Below the pieces are notes generated by a model. That model saw only the letters and a program-made list of their open reading frames with translations. It did no database searches and had not been told where the DNA came from. This document shows positions 54,861-63,506 of a stretch of 64,000 nt of DNA, in pieces (the stretch's first letter is position 1; each line of letters starts with the position of its first letter). The DNA comes from Rhodopirellula halodulae (lineage in GTDB: Bacteria; Planctomycetota; Planctomycetia; Pirellulales; Pirellulaceae). The position numbers were made by a program, and so were the translations under genes. The stretch is taken from positions 547,023 to 611,022 of the forward strand of contig NZ_JAJKFV010000011.1 of assembly GCF_020966775.1 (NCBI RefSeq), read 5' to 3'.

Positions 54861-57800
54861 ATGCTTAATCTAATCATTCGCTTCTGCGTTAAAGAACCTT
54901 GGCTGGTGGTATTGCTGACCATTGGTCTAAGCGTCGCTGGCTGGGTCAGCTTCAAGTCGATTCCGATCGACGCGATTCCCAACATTGGCGAGAACCAAGT
55001 CATCGTGTTGACGCCTTGGCCGGGTCGCTCGCCAAAGGACATCGAAGACCAAGTCACCTATCCGCTGAGCGTTTCGTTGCTCGCTGTTCCCGGTGCGGAA
55101 TCGGTGCGTGGCAAGAGCATGTTCGGCTACAGCTTTGTGCAGGTCACGTTCAAGGACGAAATTGACTTTTACTGGGCACGCAGCCGAGTTTCTGAGCAAC
55201 TCGGCAGTGCCGCGTCACAGTTGCCCGATGGCGTCGTGCCACAACTTGGCCCGGACGCGACCGGATTGGGACAGGTTTACTACTACACGCTTCAGCCACC
55301 CGAGGAAGGCATGGGGCTGGCGGAACTTCGCAGCATGCAAGACTTCGTTGTGAAGTACGAATTGCAGGCGGTCGAAGGGGTCAGCGAGGTCGCGTCGATC
55401 GGCGGTTACGTGCGCCAGTATCAAATCGAAGTCGATCCCGACAAGCTTCGCTTTCACAACGTATCGCTCGACAAGTTGGCGATGGCGATCAAGGGATCGA
55501 ATTTGGACGTCGGTGCTAAGACAGTCGAAACGACCGGCATGGAGTTCATCGTCCGCAGCAAGGGGTTCCTCGGCTCTGGCGGTGACAAAGACAAAGCGGT
55601 TGAGGACATCGAGGACACCGTCATCATGCAGCGTGACGGAGTTCCCGTTCGCGTCCGCGACATTGCCAATGTGCAGATTGGCCCTGATTTTCGTCGCGGT
55701 GCATTGGATTACAACGGAGCCGAAGCAGTTGGCGGCGTGGTCGTGATGCGATACGGCGAAAATCCTCGAGTCGTCATCGACCGCGTGAAAGCCAAGATCG
55801 CCGCGATAACGCCATCGCTACAAGGAGTGACCATTCATGGCGTCTACGATCGCAGCGGACTGATCGACGAGACGATGGCGACGCTGACACATGCGTTACG
55901 CGACGAGATCATCATCACGGCGATCATCATCCTCTTGTTTCTATTGCACATCCGCAGCAGTTTCGTTGTCGCGATCTGTTTGCCGGCAGCCGTGCTGATG
56001 TCGTTCATCGCGATGCGGTTCGTCGGCGTCGGAGCGAACATCATGTCGCTGGCGGGGATCGCGATCGCGATCGGCACGATGGTCGACATGGCGATCATTG
56101 TTTCGGAGAACATCTACCAGCATCTTTCGGATTGGGAGTCTGGTAGCGAAGAGGCTCGGATCAAACAACCTCGCACGGAAGTCGTCTACGAGGCAACGGT
56201 TGAAGTCGCACCGGCCGTCGTGACCGCCGTGGCGACAACCATTGTCAGTTTCTTGCCGGTCTTCTTTTTGACCGGTCGCGATTACAAGCTGTTCTCTCCG
56301 CTGGCTTACACCAAGACATTTGCGATTGCTGCGGCGATGATCACCGCCGTCACGATTGTGCCGGCACTGTGCCGTTTGATGCTGCGAAGCAATGTGCGTC
56401 GCAAGAGTGCGGCTTTGCTCGCTGGCGTTTCGCTGGCCGGACTTCTCGGTGTGGCTTCGCATTTCCTTTGGGGGTCACGACTCGCAGAGCGATTCGGCTT
56501 GGAAACCTGGATCGTGACCACCGTCGCCGCAGTGATCGGATTCATTGCCGGTTGGCAATTGCTGCGAGAGCGGATTCGGCCAATCGAAGAGATTCCTTCC
56601 AGTCGCTTCGTTCGTTGGATTTACGCAGCCCGATTGCGATACGCCCTGAACCACAAAGCGGTTGCGCTTTCGTTTCCGTTGATGCTGTTGATCATCGGCG
56701 TGGGTGCCTACGTCGGAATGCCAACCGTGCTCCGTCCGGTCGAAAAGTTCGCCAACTTGTTCGGTGCCGATCTGAATGACTTTCCCGGCTACGTCGATGC
56801 CAAGCATGTTTTTACGGGGTTGCAGAGCGACGACTGGATCGCCCTAGACGAAGGAAGCTGGTTCTACATGCCGACGCTGTACCCGGCAGCCAGTTTCTCG
56901 CAAGCGATGCAAGTGTTGCAGACGCAAGATGTTTTGATCGGCCAGATTCCCGAAGTCAAAGATGTGCTTGGCAAGATCGGTCGCGTCGAATCGGCACTCG
57001 ACCCCGCGCCGGCCGCGATGGTCGAAACCTATGTGATGCTCAAACCCGAAAGCGAGTGGCGAGAAGGCGTCACGGCTCGCGACGTGTGGGACGAAATCAA
57101 CCGAGTCGCCACGTTGCCCGGTGTCACGCCCGCGTCGGCGTTACAACCGATCGAGGGCCGAGTCGTGATGTTGCAGTCTGGCATCAAGGCACCGATGGCC
57201 ATTCGAGTTTACGGCAACGAACTCGACGAGTTGGCTGACGCGGCCATGAATGTCTCCGCTGAGCTGAAGAAGTCGCCGCTGATCAACGCCGGCACCGTCA
57301 ATCCCGATATCGTGCTTGGCAAACCCTACGTCGAGTTCACCGTCGATCGTGAGGCGGCATCGCGGTACGGGATGAGTTCGTCGATGGTGAACCAAGTCAT
57401 CGAGACCGCACTCGGCGGGATGAATTTAATCAAGACCGTTGAAGGACGTGAGCGTTATCCAGTGCGGCTCCGTTACAACCGCGACCTCCGCGAACAGATC
57501 GACGGCCTGAAACGCTTACCCGTCGTCACACATTCGGGGGCGGTCGTACCGCTCGAAGAACTCGCGACGCTGGAAACGACTTGGGGGCCGGGTGCAATCA
57601 ACAGTGAGAATGGCCGACTGGTCGCTCACGTTTCTTTCATGACCAATGGCAGCAAGGGCGATTTGGAATCCGTCTCCGCGATCGAAGAACAGCTCCGCGA
57701 GGCTCAGTCGCTGCCTCCGTCGGACCCGAATCGGTTATCGCTGCCAGCGGGATACTCTCTCGAGGCCGTTGGTAGCTTCCGAAATCAGATCGAAGCCAAC

Positions 57801-58376
57801 AGGCGTTTGATGTGGATCATTCCGATGGTGATCTGCATCAATCTGATGTTGCTTTACATGGAGTTCCGAAACCTCTCGATTTCGTTGGCCGTGTTCTCCG
57901 GTATCCCCGTCGCCTTCGCTGGTGGCATGATTGCAGTGGCAACGATGGGCGTCGAACTCAATACGGCAGTATGGGTTGGCTTCATCGCGTTGTTCGGACT
58001 AGCCGTCGACGATGGCGTGGTGATGGCGACCTACATCCATCAACTGCTGAAGAAACGTAAAGTCGAAACGGTCGAAGATATCCGCAACACAGTCTACGAA
58101 GCTGGACTGAAACGCATTCGACCTTGCATGATGACAACGGTGACGACGCTTGCCGCGTTGATTCCAGTGTTAATTGCGACAGGCCGTGGTGCTGACGTCG
58201 CCCGAGCGATGGCGATTCCCGTGTTCGGTGGCATGTTAGCTGAACCGTTCACGTCGTTTATTGTGCCGACGCTCTATTGCGGCTACCTGGAATTGAAAAT
58301 GCGTTTCGGATTTCAAGACGAGCTTTGGGAAGGCACCGAAGCGATGCCGGAGGAGGAACTCATGAAAGCGGCATAA
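54861..58376 (+). CDS. Heavy-metal RND efflux pump, second CusA-type
   Basis: 1171 residues. TM4 motif AIGTMVDMAIIVSEN (Asp409, Glu416) and VVMLQSGIKAPMAIRVYG, both Cus-like; monovalent Cu/Ag predicted. It differs strongly from the pump at 25606-29583, so it is not a recent duplicate. Extra helices after TM6 (about 515-575, AALLAGVSLAGLLGVASHFL). The end KAA follows a Met/Glu-rich tail. Confidence 0.95.
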   Translation: MLNLIIRFCVKEPWLVVLLTIGLSVAGWVSFKSIPIDAIPNIGENQVIVLTPWPGRSPKDIEDQVTYPLSVSLLAVPGAESVRGKSMFGYSFVQVTFKDEIDFYWARSRVSEQLGSAASQLPDGVVPQLGPDATGLGQVYYYTLQPPEEGMGLAELRSMQDFVVKYELQAVEGVSEVASIGGYVRQYQIEVDPDKLRFHNVSLDKLAMAIKGSNLDVGAKTVETTGMEFIVRSKGFLGSGGDKDKAVEDIEDTVIMQRDGVPVRVRDIANVQIGPDFRRGALDYNGAEAVGGVVVMRYGENPRVVIDRVKAKIAAITPSLQGVTIHGVYDRSGLIDETMATLTHALRDEIIITAIIILLFLLHIRSSFVVAICLPAAVLMSFIAMRFVGVGANIMSLAGIAIAIGTMVDMAIIVSENIYQHLSDWESGSEEARIKQPRTEVVYEATVEVAPAVVTAVATTIVSFLPVFFLTGRDYKLFSPLAYTKTFAIAAAMITAVTIVPALCRLMLRSNVRRKSAALLAGVSLAGLLGVASHFLWGSRLAERFGLETWIVTTVAAVIGFIAGWQLLRERIRPIEEIPSSRFVRWIYAARLRYALNHKAVALSFPLMLLIIGVGAYVGMPTVLRPVEKFANLFGADLNDFPGYVDAKHVFTGLQSDDWIALDEGSWFYMPTLYPAASFSQAMQVLQTQDVLIGQIPEVKDVLGKIGRVESALDPAPAAMVETYVMLKPESEWREGVTARDVWDEINRVATLPGVTPASALQPIEGRVVMLQSGIKAPMAIRVYGNELDELADAAMNVSAELKKSPLINAGTVNPDIVLGKPYVEFTVDREAASRYGMSSSMVNQVIETALGGMNLIKTVEGRERYPVRLRYNRDLREQIDGLKRLPVVTHSGAVVPLEELATLETTWGPGAINSENGRLVAHVSFMTNGSKGDLESVSAIEEQLREAQSLPPSDPNRLSLPAGYSLEAVGSFRNQIEANRRLMWIIPMVICINLMLLYMEFRNLSISLAVFSGIPVAFAGGMIAVATMGVELNTAVWVGFIALFGLAVDDGVVMATYIHQLLKKRKVETVEDIRNTVYEAGLKRIRPCMMTTVTTLAALIPVLIATGRGADVARAMAIPVFGGMLAEPFTSFIVPTLYCGYLELKMRFGFQDELWEGTEAMPEEELMKAA

Positions 58377-58490
58377 AACTTTTCGTTTGACCGTGAAGGA
58401 ATTCACGACTCAGGCATCCAATCAATCAACCTCACCAAGATCGACGGACCCAACGGACGGTGTCCTGAAACTTTACAACGGAGTTCTCCC

Positions 58491-59870
58491 ATGAAACGAA
58501 CACTCATCATCACCGCTTTCTCACTCGCGATGTCCACATCGGGCGTGTTTGGGCAGACGATTCAATCGCAGCACAATCACGCTGGGCACAACCACGTGAT
58601 GCCCGGCATGACGCAGGCTCGCGAAGCGACGCAAGCAGGGCCGCATGGCGGCAGTTTGAAACAAACCGGCAACCTGCAAATCGAAACGATTGTTTCACAA
58701 GGCGGGCTGCAAATGTTCGTCTATGACCGCGCTGGTCAGCCGGTTTCGGTTGACCGGGGACGCGGTGCCGTTTCGGTACGAGTCGAAGGCAATGCGAAAC
58801 GCTATCGCTACGACCTGTTACCCGATGGCAAAGGAGCGTTGACTGCTCCTGTGAACTTGTCGCAAATCGCTGGTCGACAGATTGACGTCGATGTGCAATT
58901 GGTCGGTATTGCGGCCAGCACAATCTCTTTCAACGAAGTCGCCACCGTTCCGGCCAGCGAGCAACAACTGGCAGCCGCGGCGATCGCACGACAAAAGATC
59001 TGTCCCGTCAGCGGCAAACCGCTCGGCAGCATGGGTGATCCCGTCGCCGTCGATGTCAACGGACAGAAGCTCTACGTTTGCTGTGCAGGCTGTGTGGGCG
59101 CGGTCAAGTCGGACCCGGCTAAGTATGCCGCCGGTCGCCCGCAGATCACGGTCACCACAGCGACCCAAGCTGATGCAGCAGCCATTGCCGCCCAGAAGGT
59201 TTGCCCCGTCATGGACGAACCGCTCGGCGGCATGGGGACACCGATCAAGGTGATGGTTGGTGACAAGCCGATCTATCTGTGCTGTAAGGGATGCATCAAG
59301 AAGATTCAGGCCGAGCCCGCGAAGTATTTGGCGATGGTTTATGGCAACGGCACGCAAGCCAGTGCCCAGCCTGCTGCCACGACGACGGCAAAGATCACTG
59401 TCTCGACCTCAACCCAAGCCGACGCAGCGGCCATTGCGGCCCAGAAGACCTGCCCCGTCATGGATGAACCACTTGGTGGCATGGGTATACCGATCAAGGT
59501 GATGGTCGGCGATAAGCCGATCTATCTGTGCTGCAAAGGATGCATCAAGAAGATTCAGGCAGAGCCAGCGAAGTATTTGGCAATGGTTTACGGCAGCGGT
59601 AATCAAGCGTCCGTTCCCGCAGGTACCGAACAAGTTCGGGAAGGCATCTTCAAGGTCGTTTCTGCCGATGCGCCGTTCATTGCCGCACAAAAGAAATGTC
59701 CTGTGATGGACGAACCGCTTGATGCGATGGGTGGGCCATACAAAGTCAATGCGGATGGAAAGGCGATCTATATCTGTTGCCCTGGATGCGCGAAGAAGAT
59801 TGCGGCCGAGCCGCAAAAGTGGTTGGCTGTTCTGAAGTCTCAAGGAGTTGATGCTCCATTGATTCGTTAA
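58491..59870 (+). CDS. Secreted metal-binding protein, GPHGG domain plus four CP..CCxxC repeats
   Basis: 459 residues. Signal peptide, His-rich start (HNHAGHNH), GPHGG beta domain (about 50-155), then four metal-binding repeats starting at Cys171 (CPVSGKPLGSMG), Cys238, Cys321 and Cys403 (CPVMDEPL forms), each closed by CCxGC. Repeats two and three are 83 residues apart and almost identical, also in DNA. A periplasmic protein able to hold at least four soft-metal ions. It ends the fourth RND operon. Confidence 0.82.
   Translation: MKRTLIITAFSLAMSTSGVFGQTIQSQHNHAGHNHVMPGMTQAREATQAGPHGGSLKQTGNLQIETIVSQGGLQMFVYDRAGQPVSVDRGRGAVSVRVEGNAKRYRYDLLPDGKGALTAPVNLSQIAGRQIDVDVQLVGIAASTISFNEVATVPASEQQLAAAAIARQKICPVSGKPLGSMGDPVAVDVNGQKLYVCCAGCVGAVKSDPAKYAAGRPQITVTTATQADAAAIAAQKVCPVMDEPLGGMGTPIKVMVGDKPIYLCCKGCIKKIQAEPAKYLAMVYGNGTQASAQPAATTTAKITVSTSTQADAAAIAAQKTCPVMDEPLGGMGIPIKVMVGDKPIYLCCKGCIKKIQAEPAKYLAMVYGSGNQASVPAGTEQVREGIFKVVSADAPFIAAQKKCPVMDEPLDAMGGPYKVNADGKAIYICCPGCAKKIAAEPQKWLAVLKSQGVDAPLIR
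59163..59351 (+). repeat. Internal tandem repeat, copy 1
   Basis: 189 bases within the four-repeat protein gene, coding for metal-binding repeat two and its linker. Copy 2 lies exactly 249 bases downstream, with mostly synonymous differences. Confidence 0.85.
59412..59600 (+). repeat. Internal tandem repeat, copy 2
   Basis: Partner of 59163-59351 and coding for metal-binding repeat three. The close match shows a recent in-frame duplication. Confidence 0.85.
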
Positions 59871-60004
59871 TCAACTCGGGAGCGAGAACTGCTCGCTTTC
59901 GATCTGACTCACGCGGGGGCGGTGTCGCGGCTGATTCACGCAAGTGATGACGTCACCACGCCGTCCCTGCCTTTTTGTTTTCAACTTACGACAAGGACGT
60001 CGTC

Positions 60005-60280
60005 ATGAAATCGCTATGGAAATATTGCGCAACCGCAGCGCTCGTTTTGCCCCTCTCGCTATCCGCCGGATGCCGTTCGCTGCCCTGGCTGGGCAATCGA
60101 AAAGACGAACCGGCAATGACCGCTCAGCAATACGCCGAGCAAGCTGCCGCCAACATTCAATACGACACGAGGGTTGATTTCGACACCGACTATCAACCGC
60201 CCGCAGCAAATTCGTTCACAACCGCTCCCACTTCAGTTTCGCAGCGTCCCTCATCAGGCGGCGAAAGCTGTTGCCACTAA
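60005..60280 (+). CDS. Small lipoprotein of unknown function
   Basis: 91 residues from the ATG at 60005 (AAGGACG upstream). Lipobox LSLSAGC, then a short polar protein with RSLPWLGNR and the ending GGESCCH, a Cys-Cys-His that could bind metal. No family recognised. Confidence 0.65.
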   Translation: MKSLWKYCATAALVLPLSLSAGCRSLPWLGNRKDEPAMTAQQYAEQAAANIQYDTRVDFDTDYQPPAANSFTTAPTSVSQRPSSGGESCCH

Positions 60281-60299
60281 CGCAGGAGCACGTTCTACC

Positions 60300-60971
60300 A
60301 TGAAGTCTCAATCTACACGCTCGATACGTTGGTTGGCGTATCGAGTGGTCCGTCGTTTTGCGATCGCGAACGTCAGTCACTTCTATCAGTCGCCGATCGA
60401 CACGATGCCGCGAACGCCGACGCCTGACAGCTACACGATTGGTTCGTGTTCATCCAAACGGCTACGAGAACACGCATCCGAGTTGGATTACGCAATCCCA
60501 GAGCGGGACTTGGAAATGCTGGACGCCGGCGCAGCCAAATGCATTGCAGCCTTTCAAGCCGATTCGCTCGCCGGGTTCGCTTGGGTCGCCTTTGGAAACA
60601 TACCCGGTGAAATGAACCACGACGGCAAGCCCGAAACTGGTCTGCCAATCCAACTCTCCGACGAAGCCGCTTTCGTATTCCAAGTCTTGGTGCTTCCTGC
60701 CTACCGAGGACGACGACTGTACGCGGCGATCTTGAGCAGGATGGCCGACGAATTGCAACGCGACGGCATCCGACACCTGGTGCTGACGACCGAAGGATCG
60801 AACCACAACGCCCTGCGAGCGGTCGAGCGAATGCAATTCCAAAAAGTCGGCCAAGCATCGTTCTTTCGCATCGGACCACTCAGTCGATCAACCTACCCGA
60901 CGCTTTCAAAAGATGTTGGATTCACAATCGGACGATATCTCGGCGACGATACCGCAGCCCATTCAAGTTAA
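60300..60971 (+). CDS. GNAT-like acetyltransferase
   Basis: 223 residues from the ATG at 60300. The core has VFQVLVLPAYRGRRLYAAIL, the acetyl-CoA pyrophosphate loop pattern (RGRRLY in place of RGxGxG/A), and TTEGSNHNALRAVERMQFQKVGQ near the end, as in GNAT proteins. Substrate unknown. The 3' end overlaps the convergent phosphatase gene by nine bases. Confidence 0.75.
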   Translation: MKSQSTRSIRWLAYRVVRRFAIANVSHFYQSPIDTMPRTPTPDSYTIGSCSSKRLREHASELDYAIPERDLEMLDAGAAKCIAAFQADSLAGFAWVAFGNIPGEMNHDGKPETGLPIQLSDEAAFVFQVLVLPAYRGRRLYAAILSRMADELQRDGIRHLVLTTEGSNHNALRAVERMQFQKVGQASFFRIGPLSRSTYPTLSKDVGFTIGRYLGDDTAAHSS

Positions 60972-62411
60972 CTGAGCCACCAACAGCGTGGTGTCATCGA
61001 AGGCCTTGCGCCCCTTGCGGAACGTTTCGATGGACGACTCAAACGCTTCAACCAGTTCCCGAGCGTTGCAGCGTTTGACCGTGTTCATCAACTGCTCAAT
61101 CCGCTCGGTTCCGTACTGTTCTTCACTCGGGTCAAACGCTTCAGTCACTCCGTCGCTAACAATGACTAAACGGGCCGCATCACCGAGCTGGATTGTATCT
61201 TCGTTGTATTGGGTATCCTCTTCGACGCCCAAGATCAGGTCGCCCACATTCAATCGCACCGGTGTTTCGCGTCCAATCTGCAAGAACGGAAATTCATGGC
61301 CTGCATTGGCGTAGGTCAGTTGTCGCCTTTTTGGGTCAACGACCAGTAGCGTCATCGTCGCAAAGTGTCCCATCATCACGTACTCGCAGTATCGCTCGTT
61401 GACATCTGTCAGAATCTGGGCAGGGCTGGACGATTTCTTTGCCGCTTCCGACACAAACGCCTTCAGCAATGTCGCCGCCATCGCGGCCGGCACTCCATGA
61501 CCCGACACATCCGCGACGCAAAGTAGATATTGTCCATCAGACAATGGAATCACGTCGTAGTAGTCACCGCCAACATCGTCGGCCGGCTCGAACAATTCGG
61601 CGACGTCGATTCCAACCAATCCATTCACCGTCGGTCGTAAGTTCTGTTGAATTTGACGTGCCTTTTCCATGTGAACGCGATGGTCGCGCTGAGCGTGATC
61701 CAAAGCCTCGGTCATCGAATTGATTTGATCGGCGAGATAACTCAGTTCTCGACAGCTTCGCGTACGTGCAATCACGCTTAGGTCTCCGGCGGCAACACTC
61801 CGCAGCGCCGAAACGAAACCTTGGATTGGTTTGGCGATCAATTGCCGCAGTACCGCGCTGACCACGAAGGCAGTAATCCCTCCCAGCAATAGGACTCCGA
61901 ACATTTGGATCAACAACGAGCGGCGTGTTGCGCCCACAACGGCTGAACGTTTCTCTGAAATGTAGACCGTGCCCGCTGATCCAGTGAAAGACCCGACAAC
62001 GAGCGCGCCGGTAGCGTTTGATCTGGAGAGGGTTGAATCAGCAGCCGACCGCATTGCCAGGAGCATTTCGTCGGAAGCATGCCCATGCGAGACAGCTTGG
62101 TACGGAAGCCCTCGCCAATCCGCAGCAATATGGTGACCGGGCGAATCGTCAGTATTCATTCGAGCGCAGACGTTGTCGACCAGATTTTGAATCGCCTCGC
62201 CGCCGTGAGGTTCAGCGACCAACAGCGATTCGTACATCGTTTTCGCTTCTTCGGTCAACGCGATCTGCTTCTCGTTCAAATGCCGATCCATCCTCACGCG
62301 GTAGTCAACGAGAAGAAACAGAACGACAAACCCAAAGAGAATCGCATTGACGAGGACAAGCAGTTGCCGGCTGATCGGCAGCTGATGCCATCGGTATTTG
62401 AACGCTTCCAT
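60963..62411 (-). CDS. HAMP-domain PP2C/SpoIIE-type serine phosphatase
   Basis: 482 residues from the ATG at 62411 (a GTG just upstream is possible). TM1 at about 18-38, a periplasmic sensor region to about 170, TM2 at about 172-192 and a HAMP linker. The phosphatase domain of the RsbU/SpoIIE class follows, with EPADDVGGDYYDVIPL, CVADVSGHGVPAAM and VSDGVTEAFD carrying the metal-binding Asp residues. Acts in partner-switching control of a sigma factor or similar; no partner genes are adjacent. Confidence 0.92.
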   Translation of the reverse strand: MEAFKYRWHQLPISRQLLVLVNAILFGFVVLFLLVDYRVRMDRHLNEKQIALTEEAKTMYESLLVAEPHGGEAIQNLVDNVCARMNTDDSPGHHIAADWRGLPYQAVSHGHASDEMLLAMRSAADSTLSRSNATGALVVGSFTGSAGTVYISEKRSAVVGATRRSLLIQMFGVLLLGGITAFVVSAVLRQLIAKPIQGFVSALRSVAAGDLSVIARTRSCRELSYLADQINSMTEALDHAQRDHRVHMEKARQIQQNLRPTVNGLVGIDVAELFEPADDVGGDYYDVIPLSDGQYLLCVADVSGHGVPAAMAATLLKAFVSEAAKKSSSPAQILTDVNERYCEYVMMGHFATMTLLVVDPKRRQLTYANAGHEFPFLQIGRETPVRLNVGDLILGVEEDTQYNEDTIQLGDAARLVIVSDGVTEAFDPSEEQYGTERIEQLMNTVKRCNARELVEAFESSIETFRKGRKAFDDTTLLVAQLT

Positions 62412-62492
62412 CACGGCAACCTAACAGAGAAAAGCCGGGCGAGTTTTTTAGGCTCGTCCGGCCGATATGAGATCGAACGGAATCAGACGCGA

Positions 62493-62903
62493 TTAGCTGA
62501 GTTCAGCCAATTTTGCTTCCGTTGCACTTACCGATCCTTTTCCGCAGCAGGCCGCACCGACGCTGCAGCAGTACGCTCGCTTTGCACAACAGGTCGGTTT
62601 ACCTGCCGAGCTGGCAATGTCGCTGGTTGCCGCGTTCGTTCCAGCGTGCTTCCCACAGCATCGTGCGTTTACCGAACAGCAATAGGCACGCTTGGCACAG
62701 CAGGTGGGTTGAGAAGTTGCGCCGGCCACTTCGTCAGTGGTTGCTGTCGTTTCCGCTTGTTTTCCACAGCACGCCGCTTGGACGGTGCAGCAGTATGCAT
62801 GCTTGGCACAACACGTCGGCTCAGCCGATGCGGCGGTGCCAACATCACCAGCAGGGACCAGCGAAACGGCAAACAAAACAGCAGGGAATACAGTCGCTAA
62901 CAT
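62493..62903 (-). CDS. Secreted triple CC-x5-CC-x5-CC repeat protein
   Basis: 136 residues from the ATG at 62903 (GGAG upstream on its strand; the frame is open to 62948). Signal peptide, then three copies of TCCAKxAYCCxVxAxCCGK, starting near residues 30, 67 and 104 with a 37-residue period and Ala/Thr/Ser linkers. Cys pairs lie at 31/32, 38/39, 45/46 and equivalents: 18 Cys in 136 residues. Looks like a periplasmic metallothionein-like metal trap; no family recognised. Confidence 0.78.
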   Translation of the reverse strand: MLATVFPAVLFAVSLVPAGDVGTAASAEPTCCAKHAYCCTVQAACCGKQAETTATTDEVAGATSQPTCCAKRAYCCSVNARCCGKHAGTNAATSDIASSAGKPTCCAKRAYCCSVGAACCGKGSVSATEAKLAELS

Positions 62904-63017
62904 TTTGGAAACTCCAGGATTGATGGCGCAGCCGACATCGACATGCACCGATTGGGGAACAGAGACATCTTCATTTTTGACTTGGTCTGGCTTCGCAAGT
63001 CGAAGCAGAGACGACTG

Positions 63018-63398
63018 CTAAATCTGAAGACGAATGTGCCAATCAATCAGAGAGCTAGGATGAACCAACGAGACCGACCGCACGAGTGCGACCGACTCCG
63101 TCCTCCAGTCAATCCGTAAGAAGTCACTGCGGTCCAAACCGCGAGGCGTCAGATCGCTGGTGGAAGTTCTCGGCGGCAACCAGACCTTCGTCTCGCACGA
63201 TCCCATCGCGGGACATTCGTGCAAAGGATCACTGTCACAGCAGCCGTGCCCGACCGGCTGCGGTTGGCAGCACGCATGAGGGCAAGGCTTCGCGTCGTTT
63301 GATCCTGCTCGGGCCGCCGGCGAGGACGCCAACAGCACCGCGATCACTGCAAAAGCAGCAAACAATCGAGCGGCAGCATTGGTGTGACGACGGTTCAT
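63018..63398 (-). CDS. Small secreted Cys-rich protein
   Basis: 126 residues from the ATG at 63398. Signal peptide (LFAAFAVIAVLLASSPAARA), a Cys/His cluster (CPHACCQP, HGCCDSD, HECPAMGSC), then about 75 residues with few Cys ending DWHIRLQI. Same general plan as the three Cys-rich operon-head proteins in the metal island, though no pump follows it. Function unknown, metal binding likely. Confidence 0.7.
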   Translation of the reverse strand: MNRRHTNAAARLFAAFAVIAVLLASSPAARAGSNDAKPCPHACCQPQPVGHGCCDSDPLHECPAMGSCETKVWLPPRTSTSDLTPRGLDRSDFLRIDWRTESVALVRSVSLVHPSSLIDWHIRLQI

Positions 63399-63484
63399 GG
63401 CGGACAGTTCCAAAAGCTTTCAAAGGACTCCCACTGAGGGAATCTCTTCTTTGATGCTCTTTGGATGCACGGCCCCGACGTTTC

Positions 63485-63500
63485 TTCACGACTTCGTGAA
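63485..63500 (-). terminator. Short hairpin after the minus-strand channel-like gene
   Basis: TTCACGA (63485-63491) pairs with TCGTGAA (63494-63500) across two bases, 6 bases beyond the stop of the minus-strand gene. A weak terminator candidate. Confidence 0.35.
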
Positions 63501-63506
63501 AAGATT

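Noticed and set aside
55941-56462. 173-codon minus-strand ORF inside the RND pump gene
   Set aside because: Antisense to conserved transmembrane codons; Arg/His/Asp-rich composition typical of reverse-complement translation.
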